Notes: a model not told the origin generated them from the letters alone. Positions 43,405 to 52,263 are shown, numbered from the stretch's first letter. The stretch is 64,000 bases of DNA from JAJRZX01 sp964407495 (GCA_964407495.1 CAYOVP010000002.1:11213-75212); one strand, 5' to 3'. Translations and numbers: made by a program.

Positions 43405-43431
43405 TTATCGGCACGCGGGTAAGAACCTTTA
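43405..43431 (-). promoter_or_regulatory. Sigma28 (FliA) promoter of fliC
   Basis: TAAAGGTT at 43424-43431, 11-base spacer, GCCGATAA at 43405-43412 on the minus strand. The -10 box is exact, and the -35 box has one mismatch to TAAAGTTT. The predicted start leaves a leader of about 115 bases before fliC. Confidence 0.95.
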
Positions 43432-43440
43432 GAGCAAAGG

Positions 43441-44046
43441 TCAGTTATCCTTTCTGTAAAAGACCCTCTCCATCATCTCCCCGAGAAGAGGGCCCAGTTC
43501 GTACTCCAGTATGTCGGCAAGGAGTACATTGTCGCGCCCGAGGCGCGCGTCCCGGAGCGCGGACATCTCGTTCAGTATGGACTCGTAATAAGCGCAGGGA
43601 TTCTGGCGGAAGATATCTATGCCATAGGAGAGACCGCACCTGTAGAGTGAATCCATGGTGCGCACCACCTCGCCCGTACTCTCTATAATGGAGCCAAGGA
43701 GGTTGTCCACCTTCCATGAGCCCCGTCTGAGTTCATTGGAGGCCCTCTCTATGAGCCCTCCTATGAAGGAGATATACTCCTTTACTGTGTATATGCCCTT
43801 GAGCACCAGTTGGTCCACGCCCTCTGTCACAAGCCTCACCTCGGAGTAGTCCTGCAGAGGCTCCACCAGTTCACTGGCCTCTTTCCAGCCTGCCCCCCGG
43901 TTGATCCCATCCACCCAGAGTTCCTGGATAAAACGCCTGTAGGGCCGCAGGTCCGTCTCCACGGCCTCTACTATCTCGCCGAGCGTGGACCTTGGGCCCA
44001 AACCCGTAAGTTCCAGTTTCGAGTCATCGAGGTATACTTCAGTCAT
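43441..44046 (-). CDS. Unknown protein encoded between maf and fliC
   Basis: A 201-residue protein I do not recognise. The start at 44046 is set by AAAGGAGCCCC. The first 85 residues look beta-rich with one or two helices (MTEVYLDDSKLELTGLG, FIQELWVDGI, YSEVRLVTEGVD). The rest looks helical (VKEYISFIGGLIERASNEL, GSIIESTGEVVRTMDSLY). No signal peptide or membrane helix is seen. It lies immediately upstream of the fliC promoter and downstream of the glycosylation operon and a tandem-repeat tract. A role in flagellin export, modification or expression is possible from position only. Confidence 0.75.
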   Translation of the reverse strand: MTEVYLDDSKLELTGLGPRSTLGEIVEAVETDLRPYRRFIQELWVDGINRGAGWKEASELVEPLQDYSEVRLVTEGVDQLVLKGIYTVKEYISFIGGLIERASNELRRGSWKVDNLLGSIIESTGEVVRTMDSLYRCGLSYGIDIFRQNPCAYYESILNEMSALRDARLGRDNVLLADILEYELGPLLGEMMERVFYRKDN

Positions 44047-44171
44047 GGGGCTCCTTTCCGGTCTTTTCTGCCTCTGGGTTATCTTTCCTACTCCGCGCAA
44101 CCAGTTTCATCGCCCTTATTCAAGACATGGGGCATATGCCGTGATTCGTGTCTTCGGCCCGGCAAGGTCCA

Positions 44172-44297
44172 TCCCCATGCTCTGCCCTCACCCCCTGCTC
44201 TGCCCTCACCGCCCCTGCTCTGCCATCACCGCCTCTGCTCTGCCATCATAACCACTGCAACGCCCTCACCCCCCTGCCACGCCCTGATCGCCCCCCC
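44172..44297. repeat. Imperfect tandem repeat of about 20 bases, six units
   Basis: The 263-base gap between maf and the unknown gene carries about six imperfect copies of a 19-21 base unit, best described as CTGCTCTGCCCTCACCGCCC. The first four copies (about 44177-44252) are the most alike; the last two diverge to CTGCAACGCCCTCACC and CTGCCACGCCCTGATC. It is noncoding and very pyrimidine-rich on the plus strand. I see no promoter in it. Confidence 0.75.
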
Positions 44298-44309
44298 TCA
44301 TCAACATGG

Positions 44310-46232
44310 TCATGATCTCTCATTGGCAAGGGCAAGGCCCTGCCCGCTTCGTTCTTCGGCAAGCCTCTCCACGGTCTTTAGGCCACGCCTCACCATGGGG
44401 AGAAAGAGCCTGCACTTATCCCTCACCTCGGTGTACGTACGTATAGTCCTCTCGATGTCTTTTCCTGCCTGCTCGCCTGCAGACTCGTCCTCGGTCTGGC
44501 GCAGATACACCTTGAGGTCATAGGTATACTCCACGAGGGCCTCCCAGATAAAAGAGACCTTGAGGGCGGCCCTGAAGAGTTTCTTCTCTCTTTTTCTTAT
44601 CCTCTCAACGGGGCCGGCAAGGTCCGGGCAGAGACCGCGTCCATGATAGAGGGTCCTCAGCCTCATTGCCTCCCTGATGATCTCCGATGACAGCCTGGAG
44701 ACAAGGCCGATGTTCTTTTCAAGGGTCGCAAAGGACTCTGCAAGGCCCTCTGTGTCCACTTGGGGCCGTTCTGACGCGGCCCTTTCAAGGATCTCATCGA
44801 CGTCCACCCTCTTTTTCATCTCCCCATCGATTACCTCGCAGAGGGGCAGGTGGTCCATGCCCTTTATGAAGGCCCCTCCCTCTGTGCAGTTATAGACGCG
44901 CAGGGATGGGTACTGGTCCTTCAGGAGGACCATGTACCGCTCCAGCCACTGGTGAAATGTGACCCAATCGTATTTACTGGCAACTGGCCTGCCGTCAAGT
45001 CCCTTGAGCCACTGGAGTTTATGGCGCATGGTCCGCCTATGGCCTGATATGTAGTGTTCCCTCACCACCACCATGCCGTTCTTCTCGTCTATCTCCACGC
45101 GCTGCCTGTCGTACACGCCGCCAGAGGCATGGCTCGTGCCCTCGCCGAAGGCAAGGTCCTGGCCTATGAAGACGATAGGGTCGCACCCAAAGGCAACGCC
45201 CATGTCGAAGATGGCCGTGGTGACAGAGCCGCCTATGGATACGAATGAACGGCTCCCCCAGAGACCGGCCTGCTCCATGCTCAGGGCTATGTAGGGGCTG
45301 TAGAAGATGAACTTTCCGCGCGCAGGCCTGCGGAACATGGCAGGGTGAGATACCTCGGAGAGTATGAGCCTTATCTCCCTATCCGAGGGCCCTCCCTGGA
45401 AGTACTCCTCGAGATCGACTTTCTCGCCTGCTATTACTGCATGAGGCGTAACGCCATAGGCAAGGAGGCTCTTGTATGCCGTGATGGCCGATACTATGAA
45501 GGCCCTGTCTTTTATCCCTGCAAGGAGGGCGGCGTTCTTCCTGAGTGAAGGCCCTGCCCCCACTATGACGAGGGGCACCCCGCGGAGTTTTCCGCCGAGC
45601 ACATCCACCGAGGGATAGGCGGCGAAGTTCTCGAGGTTTTCAAAGTAGTTCTTCAGCCAGTCGATGCGGGAATCTATCTCTGTCCTTATACCCACCTTCT
45701 GGGCGGTGTGGGCATTGTCTATCTTGATGATGAAGTTTCTGAGTTCTTCGGAAAAGGCAAGGGCATAGGGCATGGTGTGATAGCAGAGGATGCTGTCGAG
45801 GCCCTCTGTAAAGCGTTGCAACCAGGCGATGAAGGGGCCTATGTAGTTGGCCAGGAATACGCCCCTTGCCGAGAGTTCCCTGCTGAGGTCCACACGCATG
45901 AGAACGCCCTTGAGTATCTCCAATGAGGGCTCGAAGACGAAGATCTTCTTCTGCCCCTTCTCAATGAGTCTTCGCAGCAGGTACCCGCACCCGAGACCGA
46001 AGAGGGCAACACAGTCGGGCTTTTTCTCGATTATCTCCCCGGCCTGAATCCCGGCCTCCTTCCATGGGTCGTACCTGCTGTTGAAGTACCGTCCATCGTG
46101 CCAGAGGACGAACTCGCCGGAAGGTGAGGTGCGTAGTTGCACGGCCTTTTTCTCGTCAAAGGCGCGCAGCCTCTCGACGAGTATGCTGTCTTTTTTCTCT
46201 AATGCCCGGCAGTTCCTCTCGAATACGCTCAT
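44310..46232 (-). CDS. maf: Maf-family flagellin nonulosonate glycosyltransferase
   Basis: Motility accessory factor, expected to transfer CMP-activated nonulosonic acid onto Ser/Thr of flagellin in the cytoplasm. The 640-residue protein has the N-terminal Maf domain with LFGLGCGYLLRRLIEKGQ. The central catalytic DUF115-type domain contains VPLVIVGAGPSLRKN (about 219-233), HAVIAGEKVD, SIGGSVTTAIFDMGVAFGCD and IVFIGQDLAFGEGTSHA. The C-terminal third is helical. It is the last gene of the pse operon and lies close to fliC. Confidence 0.93.
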   Translation of the reverse strand: MSVFERNCRALEKKDSILVERLRAFDEKKAVQLRTSPSGEFVLWHDGRYFNSRYDPWKEAGIQAGEIIEKKPDCVALFGLGCGYLLRRLIEKGQKKIFVFEPSLEILKGVLMRVDLSRELSARGVFLANYIGPFIAWLQRFTEGLDSILCYHTMPYALAFSEELRNFIIKIDNAHTAQKVGIRTEIDSRIDWLKNYFENLENFAAYPSVDVLGGKLRGVPLVIVGAGPSLRKNAALLAGIKDRAFIVSAITAYKSLLAYGVTPHAVIAGEKVDLEEYFQGGPSDREIRLILSEVSHPAMFRRPARGKFIFYSPYIALSMEQAGLWGSRSFVSIGGSVTTAIFDMGVAFGCDPIVFIGQDLAFGEGTSHASGGVYDRQRVEIDEKNGMVVVREHYISGHRRTMRHKLQWLKGLDGRPVASKYDWVTFHQWLERYMVLLKDQYPSLRVYNCTEGGAFIKGMDHLPLCEVIDGEMKKRVDVDEILERAASERPQVDTEGLAESFATLEKNIGLVSRLSSEIIREAMRLRTLYHGRGLCPDLAGPVERIRKREKKLFRAALKVSFIWEALVEYTYDLKVYLRQTEDESAGEQAGKDIERTIRTYTEVRDKCRLFLPMVRRGLKTVERLAEERSGQGLALANERS

Positions 46233-46248
46233 GGCCTTCTCTCTCCTC

Positions 46249-48357
46249 TCAGGCCCTCTCGGCCCTCACCGTAAAACTCACTTCGTTAATCCCACGCCAG
46301 GCCCAGTACGCCGTATCGTCTATCTCGCCGGCGCTGTGATAGAGGCGCAGAAAGAACGAACCGCCTGTCTCCCTGTACTCCACCATGGGAACGGCCCGAA
46401 CTGTCCCTCTCTCAGAGCAGATTACAACCCTCTTTGAAGCGTCTCCCACGGCCACCCAGCCCTCTGTTGCTCCGAGGCAGGACGAGGCCGAGATGGACCG
46501 GCTCACTGGACTCCCATGAGAGACCCTGTGGCCGGCCAGATAGAACCTCTCGGCCTCCCTGCCTCCGTTCACTGTCTCGTAGTAGAGGCCTTCTCTCTCA
46601 AAGGCATGGGGAAGAAAGGTGAAGATGCCGAGGCGGAGGATGGAGGCAAGGAGGCCAGGCGTTCGGAGCCTGTATGAAAGGCTGAACTCCGCGGCCCCGC
46701 GCCGGAAGTGATAGGTCTTTTCCACCGCGCCTATGGCGGTCTCCAGAACGGCACATATGGAGACGCCGGCCTCGTCCTCGCCTATTTCAGGTGACGTACG
46801 GACGAGGTCCGTGGTCTTTTCGCCAAGGCGCGACGTATGTATCAGATGTCCTGAGTAGAAGTCTGCCCCAAGTTCTATCGACTCGTACTGACCATGCCCG
46901 ATGGTTCCGAGAAGCGCCTCGTCCGAGACAAGGGGGAAGCGCAGAGAGCCAAGGGCAAGGCCCCTCGTCTTGAGGAGTTCCGCCTCCAGATGCCCTGTAC
47001 TCACAATGACTCTGTCCGCCTCCTCTACCACGAGGGGGGCCTTCACGTAACCGCCGGAAAGGGCGGAGCCAATGGTGAGACAGGGACTGGAGAGACAGAG
47101 CAGGTTTGCTGTTGCAGGCTCCGGCAAGGAAGGTGTGGTCTCTACAGAGGCCCCGCTGGTGCTACAGGCCCTGGGCCCGCCAAGGCCTGCCTCCCTCATG
47201 CGCCTCTCCGTCTCCACGGAGAGCCAGCCCATGCGCTCGTTGAAGGAGGCCATCTTCTCGTCCGTCGTGTTGGTCCTGAAGTCTGAGCCCCAGAGTTCTG
47301 TGAGGGTCTCCCGCATGGTTGTCCATTCACAGGGGGTGAGGAGGCCTGAACGGTCGAGGGCGAGTAATCTCCTGTAGACGGCGAGGCACCTCGCGTTGAG
47401 GTGGGCGCTGTCCCTGCCGGTCACTGCCCATCTTACGGGGTTGTACTTTTCCTGCTTCTTGCAGACAAGGGGGGTCTCTACGGAGTGGAGGCGGAGCAGG
47501 GCGCCACCTGCGCCGTAATCATGTTCTGCGAGTATCTCCACCGGACGGCGAAGCCTCATCCCCTTCTGCGCACCTATGAGTTCGAGGATCCGCCTCATCC
47601 TCGCAGTATCGCCCCGGGGCTCGGCCCCTTTTCCGGGAGAGAAGTCAAAGACCTCGGCATCATTGGAGTAGGCCGTGAAGACGCGGTCTTCAGCGGGACT
47701 GTGATGAGAACGCAGGTACTCCAGGTATTCTTCCAAGGAAATCTCTCCGCGCGCGGCACGGGCGAACTTCTGGAAGGCGATGGAGTGAGACCAGAGAAGG
47801 CCTATCTCCTCGCCTTCTCTGACCCCAGTTGCCCGCTGCGGCCGGTAGAGCAGGGCCTTGTCATAGCCGTTATACCTTGCGCAGTTGCTCCAGTCCATGA
47901 CGAGGGCCCTGTACCCGGCCTCTCTGTACAGGACCGTCAACCCGGCGGAGAAGGTCTGCTCGTTCACGAGGGCAACAGAGGGGCGCCTCCCGAGCAGTCT
48001 CTCGTAGTGCCTTGCACCAAGTTCGAGATTCCAACGGTTTGCCTCCGAGGGGATGAGGGGCATTATGCACTGTGCGTACCCCGAGCCCACGAAATCAATG
48101 GCCCCGTCCTCCCAGAGCCCCCGGAGGCAATCTGTGAAGCCGGGGTCTATTTCATCGACTGTGCGGAGGGTCCAGGCGGTCATCTCCAGTGCAATGGCAT
48201 GGCCGGCCCGGGCAAGGCGGAGCAGGGGCCAGTAGCATCTCTCTATGACCGCGGGAAAATCGGCCCTGTCTATGAGCGAGAAGGCGAGGTTGCAGTGAAA
48301 GAGGGCATAGAGCGAGAGGACGGGTGTATCCCGCTTTCTTTCCTTCATGACTCTCAC
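46249..48357 (-). CDS. GH57-like carbohydrate-active protein
   Basis: A 702-residue cytoplasmic protein whose first 300 residues resemble glycoside hydrolase family 57: H21 in LFHCNLAFSLI, YWPLLRLARAGHAIALEMT, VGSGYAQCIMPLIPSEANRW. E133 in VNEQTFSAG is at the position of the catalytic nucleophile, and D233 in AYSNDAEVFDF is a candidate acid/base. The C-terminal half is beta-rich (for example HLIHTSRLGEKTT), like GH57 C-terminal domains. It starts with GTG overlapping the radical SAM stop by 4 bases, with AAGGAGAG upstream. Substrate unknown; it may process or make a glycan built by this operon. Confidence 0.8.
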   Translation of the reverse strand: MRVMKERKRDTPVLSLYALFHCNLAFSLIDRADFPAVIERCYWPLLRLARAGHAIALEMTAWTLRTVDEIDPGFTDCLRGLWEDGAIDFVGSGYAQCIMPLIPSEANRWNLELGARHYERLLGRRPSVALVNEQTFSAGLTVLYREAGYRALVMDWSNCARYNGYDKALLYRPQRATGVREGEEIGLLWSHSIAFQKFARAARGEISLEEYLEYLRSHHSPAEDRVFTAYSNDAEVFDFSPGKGAEPRGDTARMRRILELIGAQKGMRLRRPVEILAEHDYGAGGALLRLHSVETPLVCKKQEKYNPVRWAVTGRDSAHLNARCLAVYRRLLALDRSGLLTPCEWTTMRETLTELWGSDFRTNTTDEKMASFNERMGWLSVETERRMREAGLGGPRACSTSGASVETTPSLPEPATANLLCLSSPCLTIGSALSGGYVKAPLVVEEADRVIVSTGHLEAELLKTRGLALGSLRFPLVSDEALLGTIGHGQYESIELGADFYSGHLIHTSRLGEKTTDLVRTSPEIGEDEAGVSICAVLETAIGAVEKTYHFRRGAAEFSLSYRLRTPGLLASILRLGIFTFLPHAFEREGLYYETVNGGREAERFYLAGHRVSHGSPVSRSISASSCLGATEGWVAVGDASKRVVICSERGTVRAVPMVEYRETGGSFFLRLYHSAGEIDDTAYWAWRGINEVSFTVRAERA

Positions 48358-49976
48358 GGGTATCTCTCCTTGAGACCAAGAAGATCGTATTTTATGAACA
48401 TGGCCGAGGTCTCGTAGAGTATGTTCATGAAGATAGGGCGCTTTCTCCTCCAGACGTCCCGTATGTAGCGCGGGGCCCGGCGAGGGTCTGTCCTTATGAG
48501 GTGGTGCGTCCTGTCGGCCTCGAGTATGGTCTCTATGTACCTTGGGCTGAAGTCGCTCGTCTTTATATTTGGCCTTACCACCTCGACGCGGTCGTAACTG
48601 AAGCCCTCGGCAAAGAGACCCTCTTCACGGCACCTCTCGAAGAGTTCGGACCCAGGCAGAGGCGTGGCTATGTAGACCTCTCTGCTGTCAAATAGGCCGC
48701 TGTAATTCGCCATGTAGAGCGAGCGCCGAATGTCTTCTTTCGTCTCACCCGGCAGTCCTATGACAAAGGTCCCCGTAAGGCGAACGCCCTTACTCCGCGC
48801 ATAACGGAGAATCTCCATCGCACGGTCGAGTTTAAGGGGCTTTTTTACAACATTTGTAAGGACCTCCTGCACCCCGGACTCTATGGCAAAACCCATGGAC
48901 AGGCATCCCATCTCAACGAGTTCATCTATCAGTTCCTCGTCCATGCACCAGAGGGCAAGGACCATGAAGTGTACCTCGAGGTCATACCCCCGGCGTCTGA
49001 ACTCGCGGCAGAACTCCTTTGCCCTGGCCCTGTCATGGGTAAAGTTGTCGTCTATTATCATGAGTTTTCTTATCCCGTAATTCTCGATGAGAAAATCTAT
49101 CTCACCAAAGACCTCTTCAAGGCGCCGGGCCCTGAACTTGCGCCCCATTGTCCTGTGCACGGAGCAGAAGACGCACCTGCCGGCGCACCCGCGCGTAGTG
49201 AGGACAGTTGGCATTGCCTGGGGACTGCCCCATGTAACGGTGCGGGGCTCGTAGTTTTTAGAGTATTTTTCGTATGGAAAGAGGTGCCAGGCCGGAAAGG
49301 GGAGGGCATCGAGGTCCTCTATGAAGGGGCCCGGGCGGTTTCGCACTACGCTTGCGCCATCTCGCCAGACGAGGCCAGGCACAGAGGCATAGGCAGGACC
49401 TTCAACCACTTCCCCGGCTTCTTCCCCGTCTTCATCGCCCTTCCCGTCAGTCTTCTTTTTGCACGTGCAGTGGCCGCAGGACTCCCCATCGCCGCACCCG
49501 CCGTCTTCACTCTCGATGGCGTCTATCAGGGCTGGAAGGGACTCCTCGGCCTCACCCATGAGAACGAAATCTATGGCCCTGTTCTCCATGACCTCCTCTG
49601 GCATGGAAGTAGGGTGATTACCGCCGACGACTACAAAGGAAGAAGGCAGGATTTTCTTCACGAGGCGGGCCGTCTCGTTCATGGAGTTCACCATTACGGA
49701 AAAATTACAACTTATGCCCACCATCTCCGGGCCGAACTCCCTGACCCTCTCGGCCACCTCGTCCATGGGAATCCCCACCTCCACGAAGCCCTCCAGCAGG
49801 GGTGCATCCCTATCGAGCCCCTCTGTCTGGCAGTCCAGAATCCTTACCTCGATGCCCTCTCTCTCCAGAACCGCCGCAAGGTACATGATGCCCAGCGGTG
49901 GGTACACTATCCTCTGACCAGAGGTCGCTATCTTCATGCCCGGCTGTATGAGCATGACCTTTCTGATACTTCTCAT
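48354..49976 (-). CDS. B12-binding-domain radical SAM protein
   Basis: A 540-residue protein of the class with an N-terminal cobalamin-binding-type Rossmann domain (1 to about 150; VYPPLGIMYLAAVLEREG, VVVGGNHPTSMPEEVM) and a radical SAM domain with the 4Fe4S motif CAGRCVFC (C264, C268, C271). Such proteins often methylate unactivated carbon or phosphorus, or rearrange carbon skeletons. A low-complexity acidic insert with four Cys (161, 167, 170, 172) lies between the two domains. It overlaps the neighbouring genes by 4 bases on each side. A C-methylation or rearrangement of the flagellar sugar is possible. Confidence 0.87.
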   Translation of the reverse strand: MRSIRKVMLIQPGMKIATSGQRIVYPPLGIMYLAAVLEREGIEVRILDCQTEGLDRDAPLLEGFVEVGIPMDEVAERVREFGPEMVGISCNFSVMVNSMNETARLVKKILPSSFVVVGGNHPTSMPEEVMENRAIDFVLMGEAEESLPALIDAIESEDGGCGDGESCGHCTCKKKTDGKGDEDGEEAGEVVEGPAYASVPGLVWRDGASVVRNRPGPFIEDLDALPFPAWHLFPYEKYSKNYEPRTVTWGSPQAMPTVLTTRGCAGRCVFCSVHRTMGRKFRARRLEEVFGEIDFLIENYGIRKLMIIDDNFTHDRARAKEFCREFRRRGYDLEVHFMVLALWCMDEELIDELVEMGCLSMGFAIESGVQEVLTNVVKKPLKLDRAMEILRYARSKGVRLTGTFVIGLPGETKEDIRRSLYMANYSGLFDSREVYIATPLPGSELFERCREEGLFAEGFSYDRVEVVRPNIKTSDFSPRYIETILEADRTHHLIRTDPRRAPRYIRDVWRRKRPIFMNILYETSAMFIKYDLLGLKERYP

Positions 49977-51226
49977 ACCAGCCTCTTCTCTACTTCTTCC
50001 GTATAAATTCCAACAGCGTTTATGGCCTCGCGCGCCCGCATGGAGGCCTCTTCCTGCGTGGAGCCCCTGGCAATTACCATACCCGCACGTCCCGGGTGCG
50101 AGACAACGGGCCCAAGATACTCGCCTTCCCTCACGTGTATGCTCATCATCTCAAGACCTGGCATGCGGTGAATGCGCCCGGGCACGTCTATCTCCCGCAC
50201 GCGGCCAGGCCCTGCGAACCAGAACCTCTGCGAGACGGGCCGGGCCTTGCAGGGGCGAAAATCACCGGCCCGTACCTTCCTTCCAAGGGCCAGGAGCAGT
50301 GCCGCGTCCACGATGCTCACACCAGAAGAGAGGGGTATGGTATGGGTACAGAAAAAACCGCCGCTCAGCCTGGGGGCAACCTCTATGACAACAGGTCCGT
50401 CACTGGTCATTACCAGGTCTCCCTTCAGGGTCCAGTCAGAGAGACCAATGGCGCTTGAAGCCGTGAGGATTACCCTGTCTATGGCCTCTCTCTGCTCAGG
50501 GGAGAGGGGCGCCGGCAGGTCTCCGCCGTTCTCTATGACATAGGGCGCGAATCTATCGAGGTACTCGTAGTTCCTCTCCGATAGGCCTGGTGTTGCCACC
50601 TCGCCGCCTGCCACTACAGACTCGGTGCTCACCTGCATCCCATCCACCCATTCCTCTACCATCACGCGTCCTCTGGGAGAGTTCCGTCGCGCCTCGTGAA
50701 AGGCCCAGGCAGGATCGATGTCCTCTGTAACCCGTACCACGCCCCTTGCACCGCGGCTGTCAACGGGTTTTATGACGAGAGGGGGCCTCTGTGCCTTCAT
50801 CAATGTTCTTAGTTCGTCGGGACTGCCTACCATGGCGTACCACGGCACGGCTACGCCCGCCTTCCTGAGGGCCTCTTTCATGAGAAACTTGTCCGATGCG
50901 ATTCGCGCCGTCTCCAGAGAGGGCCCGGCAAGACCAAGCCCGCTGGCAACGGTTGCCACGGTAAGGGGAACGTCAGATGCCGCGGCCAGGACGCCGTGAA
51001 TGGGGTTCTTCTCGTGGACCCTGCGGGCGAGTCTCAGCGTGGTCTCGGCGTCATAGGTGCTCGCCACCAAGGCCTCGTGTGCAATGGCAAGACCAGGCGC
51101 GTGCTCGTCTCCATCTGAGACTATGACATAAAGCCCCCTTGCAATGGCCCTCTCTATGATGGGCACAGCCTCCCTGCCTCCCGAGACGATGAGGATCCGT
51201 TTCTCGAAGAGTCTGCTCATGGGCAT
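49973..51226 (-). CDS. ATP-grasp carboxylate-amine ligase family protein
   Basis: A 417-residue ATP-grasp enzyme. The preATP-grasp Rossmann domain (KRILIVSGGREAVPIIE, VIVSDGDEHAPGLAIA) is followed by the ATP-binding domain with PPLVIKPVDSRGARGV, VMVEEWVDGMQVSTES and the metal-binding VVIEVAPRLSGGFF. Such enzymes join a carboxylate to an amine via an acyl phosphate; relatives include PurK, biotin carboxylase and amino-acid ligases. It overlaps the downstream radical SAM gene by 4 bases and the upstream dehydrogenase by 10. It might acylate an amino sugar in this pathway (inference). Confidence 0.87.
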   Translation of the reverse strand: MPMSRLFEKRILIVSGGREAVPIIERAIARGLYVIVSDGDEHAPGLAIAHEALVASTYDAETTLRLARRVHEKNPIHGVLAAASDVPLTVATVASGLGLAGPSLETARIASDKFLMKEALRKAGVAVPWYAMVGSPDELRTLMKAQRPPLVIKPVDSRGARGVVRVTEDIDPAWAFHEARRNSPRGRVMVEEWVDGMQVSTESVVAGGEVATPGLSERNYEYLDRFAPYVIENGGDLPAPLSPEQREAIDRVILTASSAIGLSDWTLKGDLVMTSDGPVVIEVAPRLSGGFFCTHTIPLSSGVSIVDAALLLALGRKVRAGDFRPCKARPVSQRFWFAGPGRVREIDVPGRIHRMPGLEMMSIHVREGEYLGPVVSHPGRAGMVIARGSTQEEASMRAREAINAVGIYTEEVEKRLV

Positions 51227-52263
51227 ACGATCACCTTTACAGACCTGTTGGCCTTCTTTTCCGATGCAATGGAAAAGCCTTTCATGATATTCGCAAGGCT
51301 CACCCTGTGTGTGACGAGCCTCTGGGCCTTGACCCTGCCTCCGGCAAAGAGCCCCAGGGCACGGACGAAATCGTCCCTACGGTAGCGCTGTGCCCCCCGT
51401 ACCTCGATCTCCTTCTCCGTAAGGTCCTTTAGATTCATGGGAGGGGTTCTGTAATGTACGCCAGAGAGGACGAGGACCCCGCCTGGGGTAAGGGTTTCTA
51501 TGGCAGTGGTGATGGAAGTCGAGTTGGTGCCGCCCGTTGTATCGAAGACTATATCGAAGGCGGCTGCGCCGGGGCGCCTGTCATGGTCCTCTTCAGCAAG
51601 GGCCTGGTCAGCGCCCATCTCGAGGGCCAGTTCTCTCTGGAAGGCGTATCTGCCGAGCACGGCCACCTGTGTTGCACCTATGAGAGAGAGAACCTGTACG
51701 ACAAGGAGGCCCAAGGTGCCGGCGCCTATGACAAGGGCCCTCTTGCCGGCCACAGGCCCGCCAGTAGTGACTGCATGAACAGCCGCGGCAAGGGGCTCTA
51801 CGAGTACGCCCTCCTCGGGGGTCGTGCCGTCTGGCAGTTCATAGACATTGGAGGCAGGGAGGGTAATGTACTCTGCAAACCCCCCGGGCAGGTCGGAACT
51901 CACGAAGGAGCCGTCCCTGCAGAGGTTCTCACGCCCCCTACTGCAGGCAGGACACCTCGTGCATGGGATTAGGGGAGAGACAGAGACTACTGCCCCCCTC
52001 CTGAGTCCCGCTACTTCCGCGCCCCTGTCCTCCACCACGCCGCATATCTCGTGCCCGGCCCAGAACCTCGGCAGAGGAGGGTCGCGGTGAAAGATATTCA
52101 GGTCAGAGCCGCATATGCCGCAGGCAAGGATCCTGACCAGGGCCTCGCCGGGCCCTGGCAGTGATATCTCGCGGTCTCTCAGGACGAGCCTTCCAGGCCC
52201 CTCGAAGACAGCGGCCCTAAGCCCCAGATACTTTTCTGATATCCTCGCTAAAGGCATGCTCAT
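51217..52263 (-). CDS. Zinc-dependent alcohol/polyol dehydrogenase (MDR family)
   Basis: A 348-residue medium-chain dehydrogenase. Catalytic zinc ligands are C51 in CGICGSDLN and H71-E72 in WAGHEICG. The structural zinc ligands C101, C104, C107 and C115 are present. The NAD(P) Rossmann motif reads VIGAGTLGLLVVQV. It resembles sorbitol/threonine-type dehydrogenases acting on sugar alcohols or keto-sugars. The ATG at 52263 lies inside the upstream transaldolase gene (47-base overlap) and has GGAGGAGGT upstream, which points to translational coupling. Substrate unknown. Confidence 0.87.
   Translation of the reverse strand: MSMPLARISEKYLGLRAAVFEGPGRLVLRDREISLPGPGEALVRILACGICGSDLNIFHRDPPLPRFWAGHEICGVVEDRGAEVAGLRRGAVVSVSPLIPCTRCPACSRGRENLCRDGSFVSSDLPGGFAEYITLPASNVYELPDGTTPEEGVLVEPLAAAVHAVTTGGPVAGKRALVIGAGTLGLLVVQVLSLIGATQVAVLGRYAFQRELALEMGADQALAEEDHDRRPGAAAFDIVFDTTGGTNSTSITTAIETLTPGGVLVLSGVHYRTPPMNLKDLTEKEIEVRGAQRYRRDDFVRALGLFAGGRVKAQRLVTHRVSLANIMKGFSIASEKKANRSVKVIVCP

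Noticed and set aside
44047..44171. A sigma28-like TTATC motif before the unknown gene at 43.4-44.0 kb
   Set aside because: The -10-like GATAA has no TAAA box at the right spacing, so I do not call a promoter.
44172..44297. CRISPR array
   Set aside because: The repeated unit of about 20 bases is directly tandem with no spacers and is imperfect; no cas genes are near.
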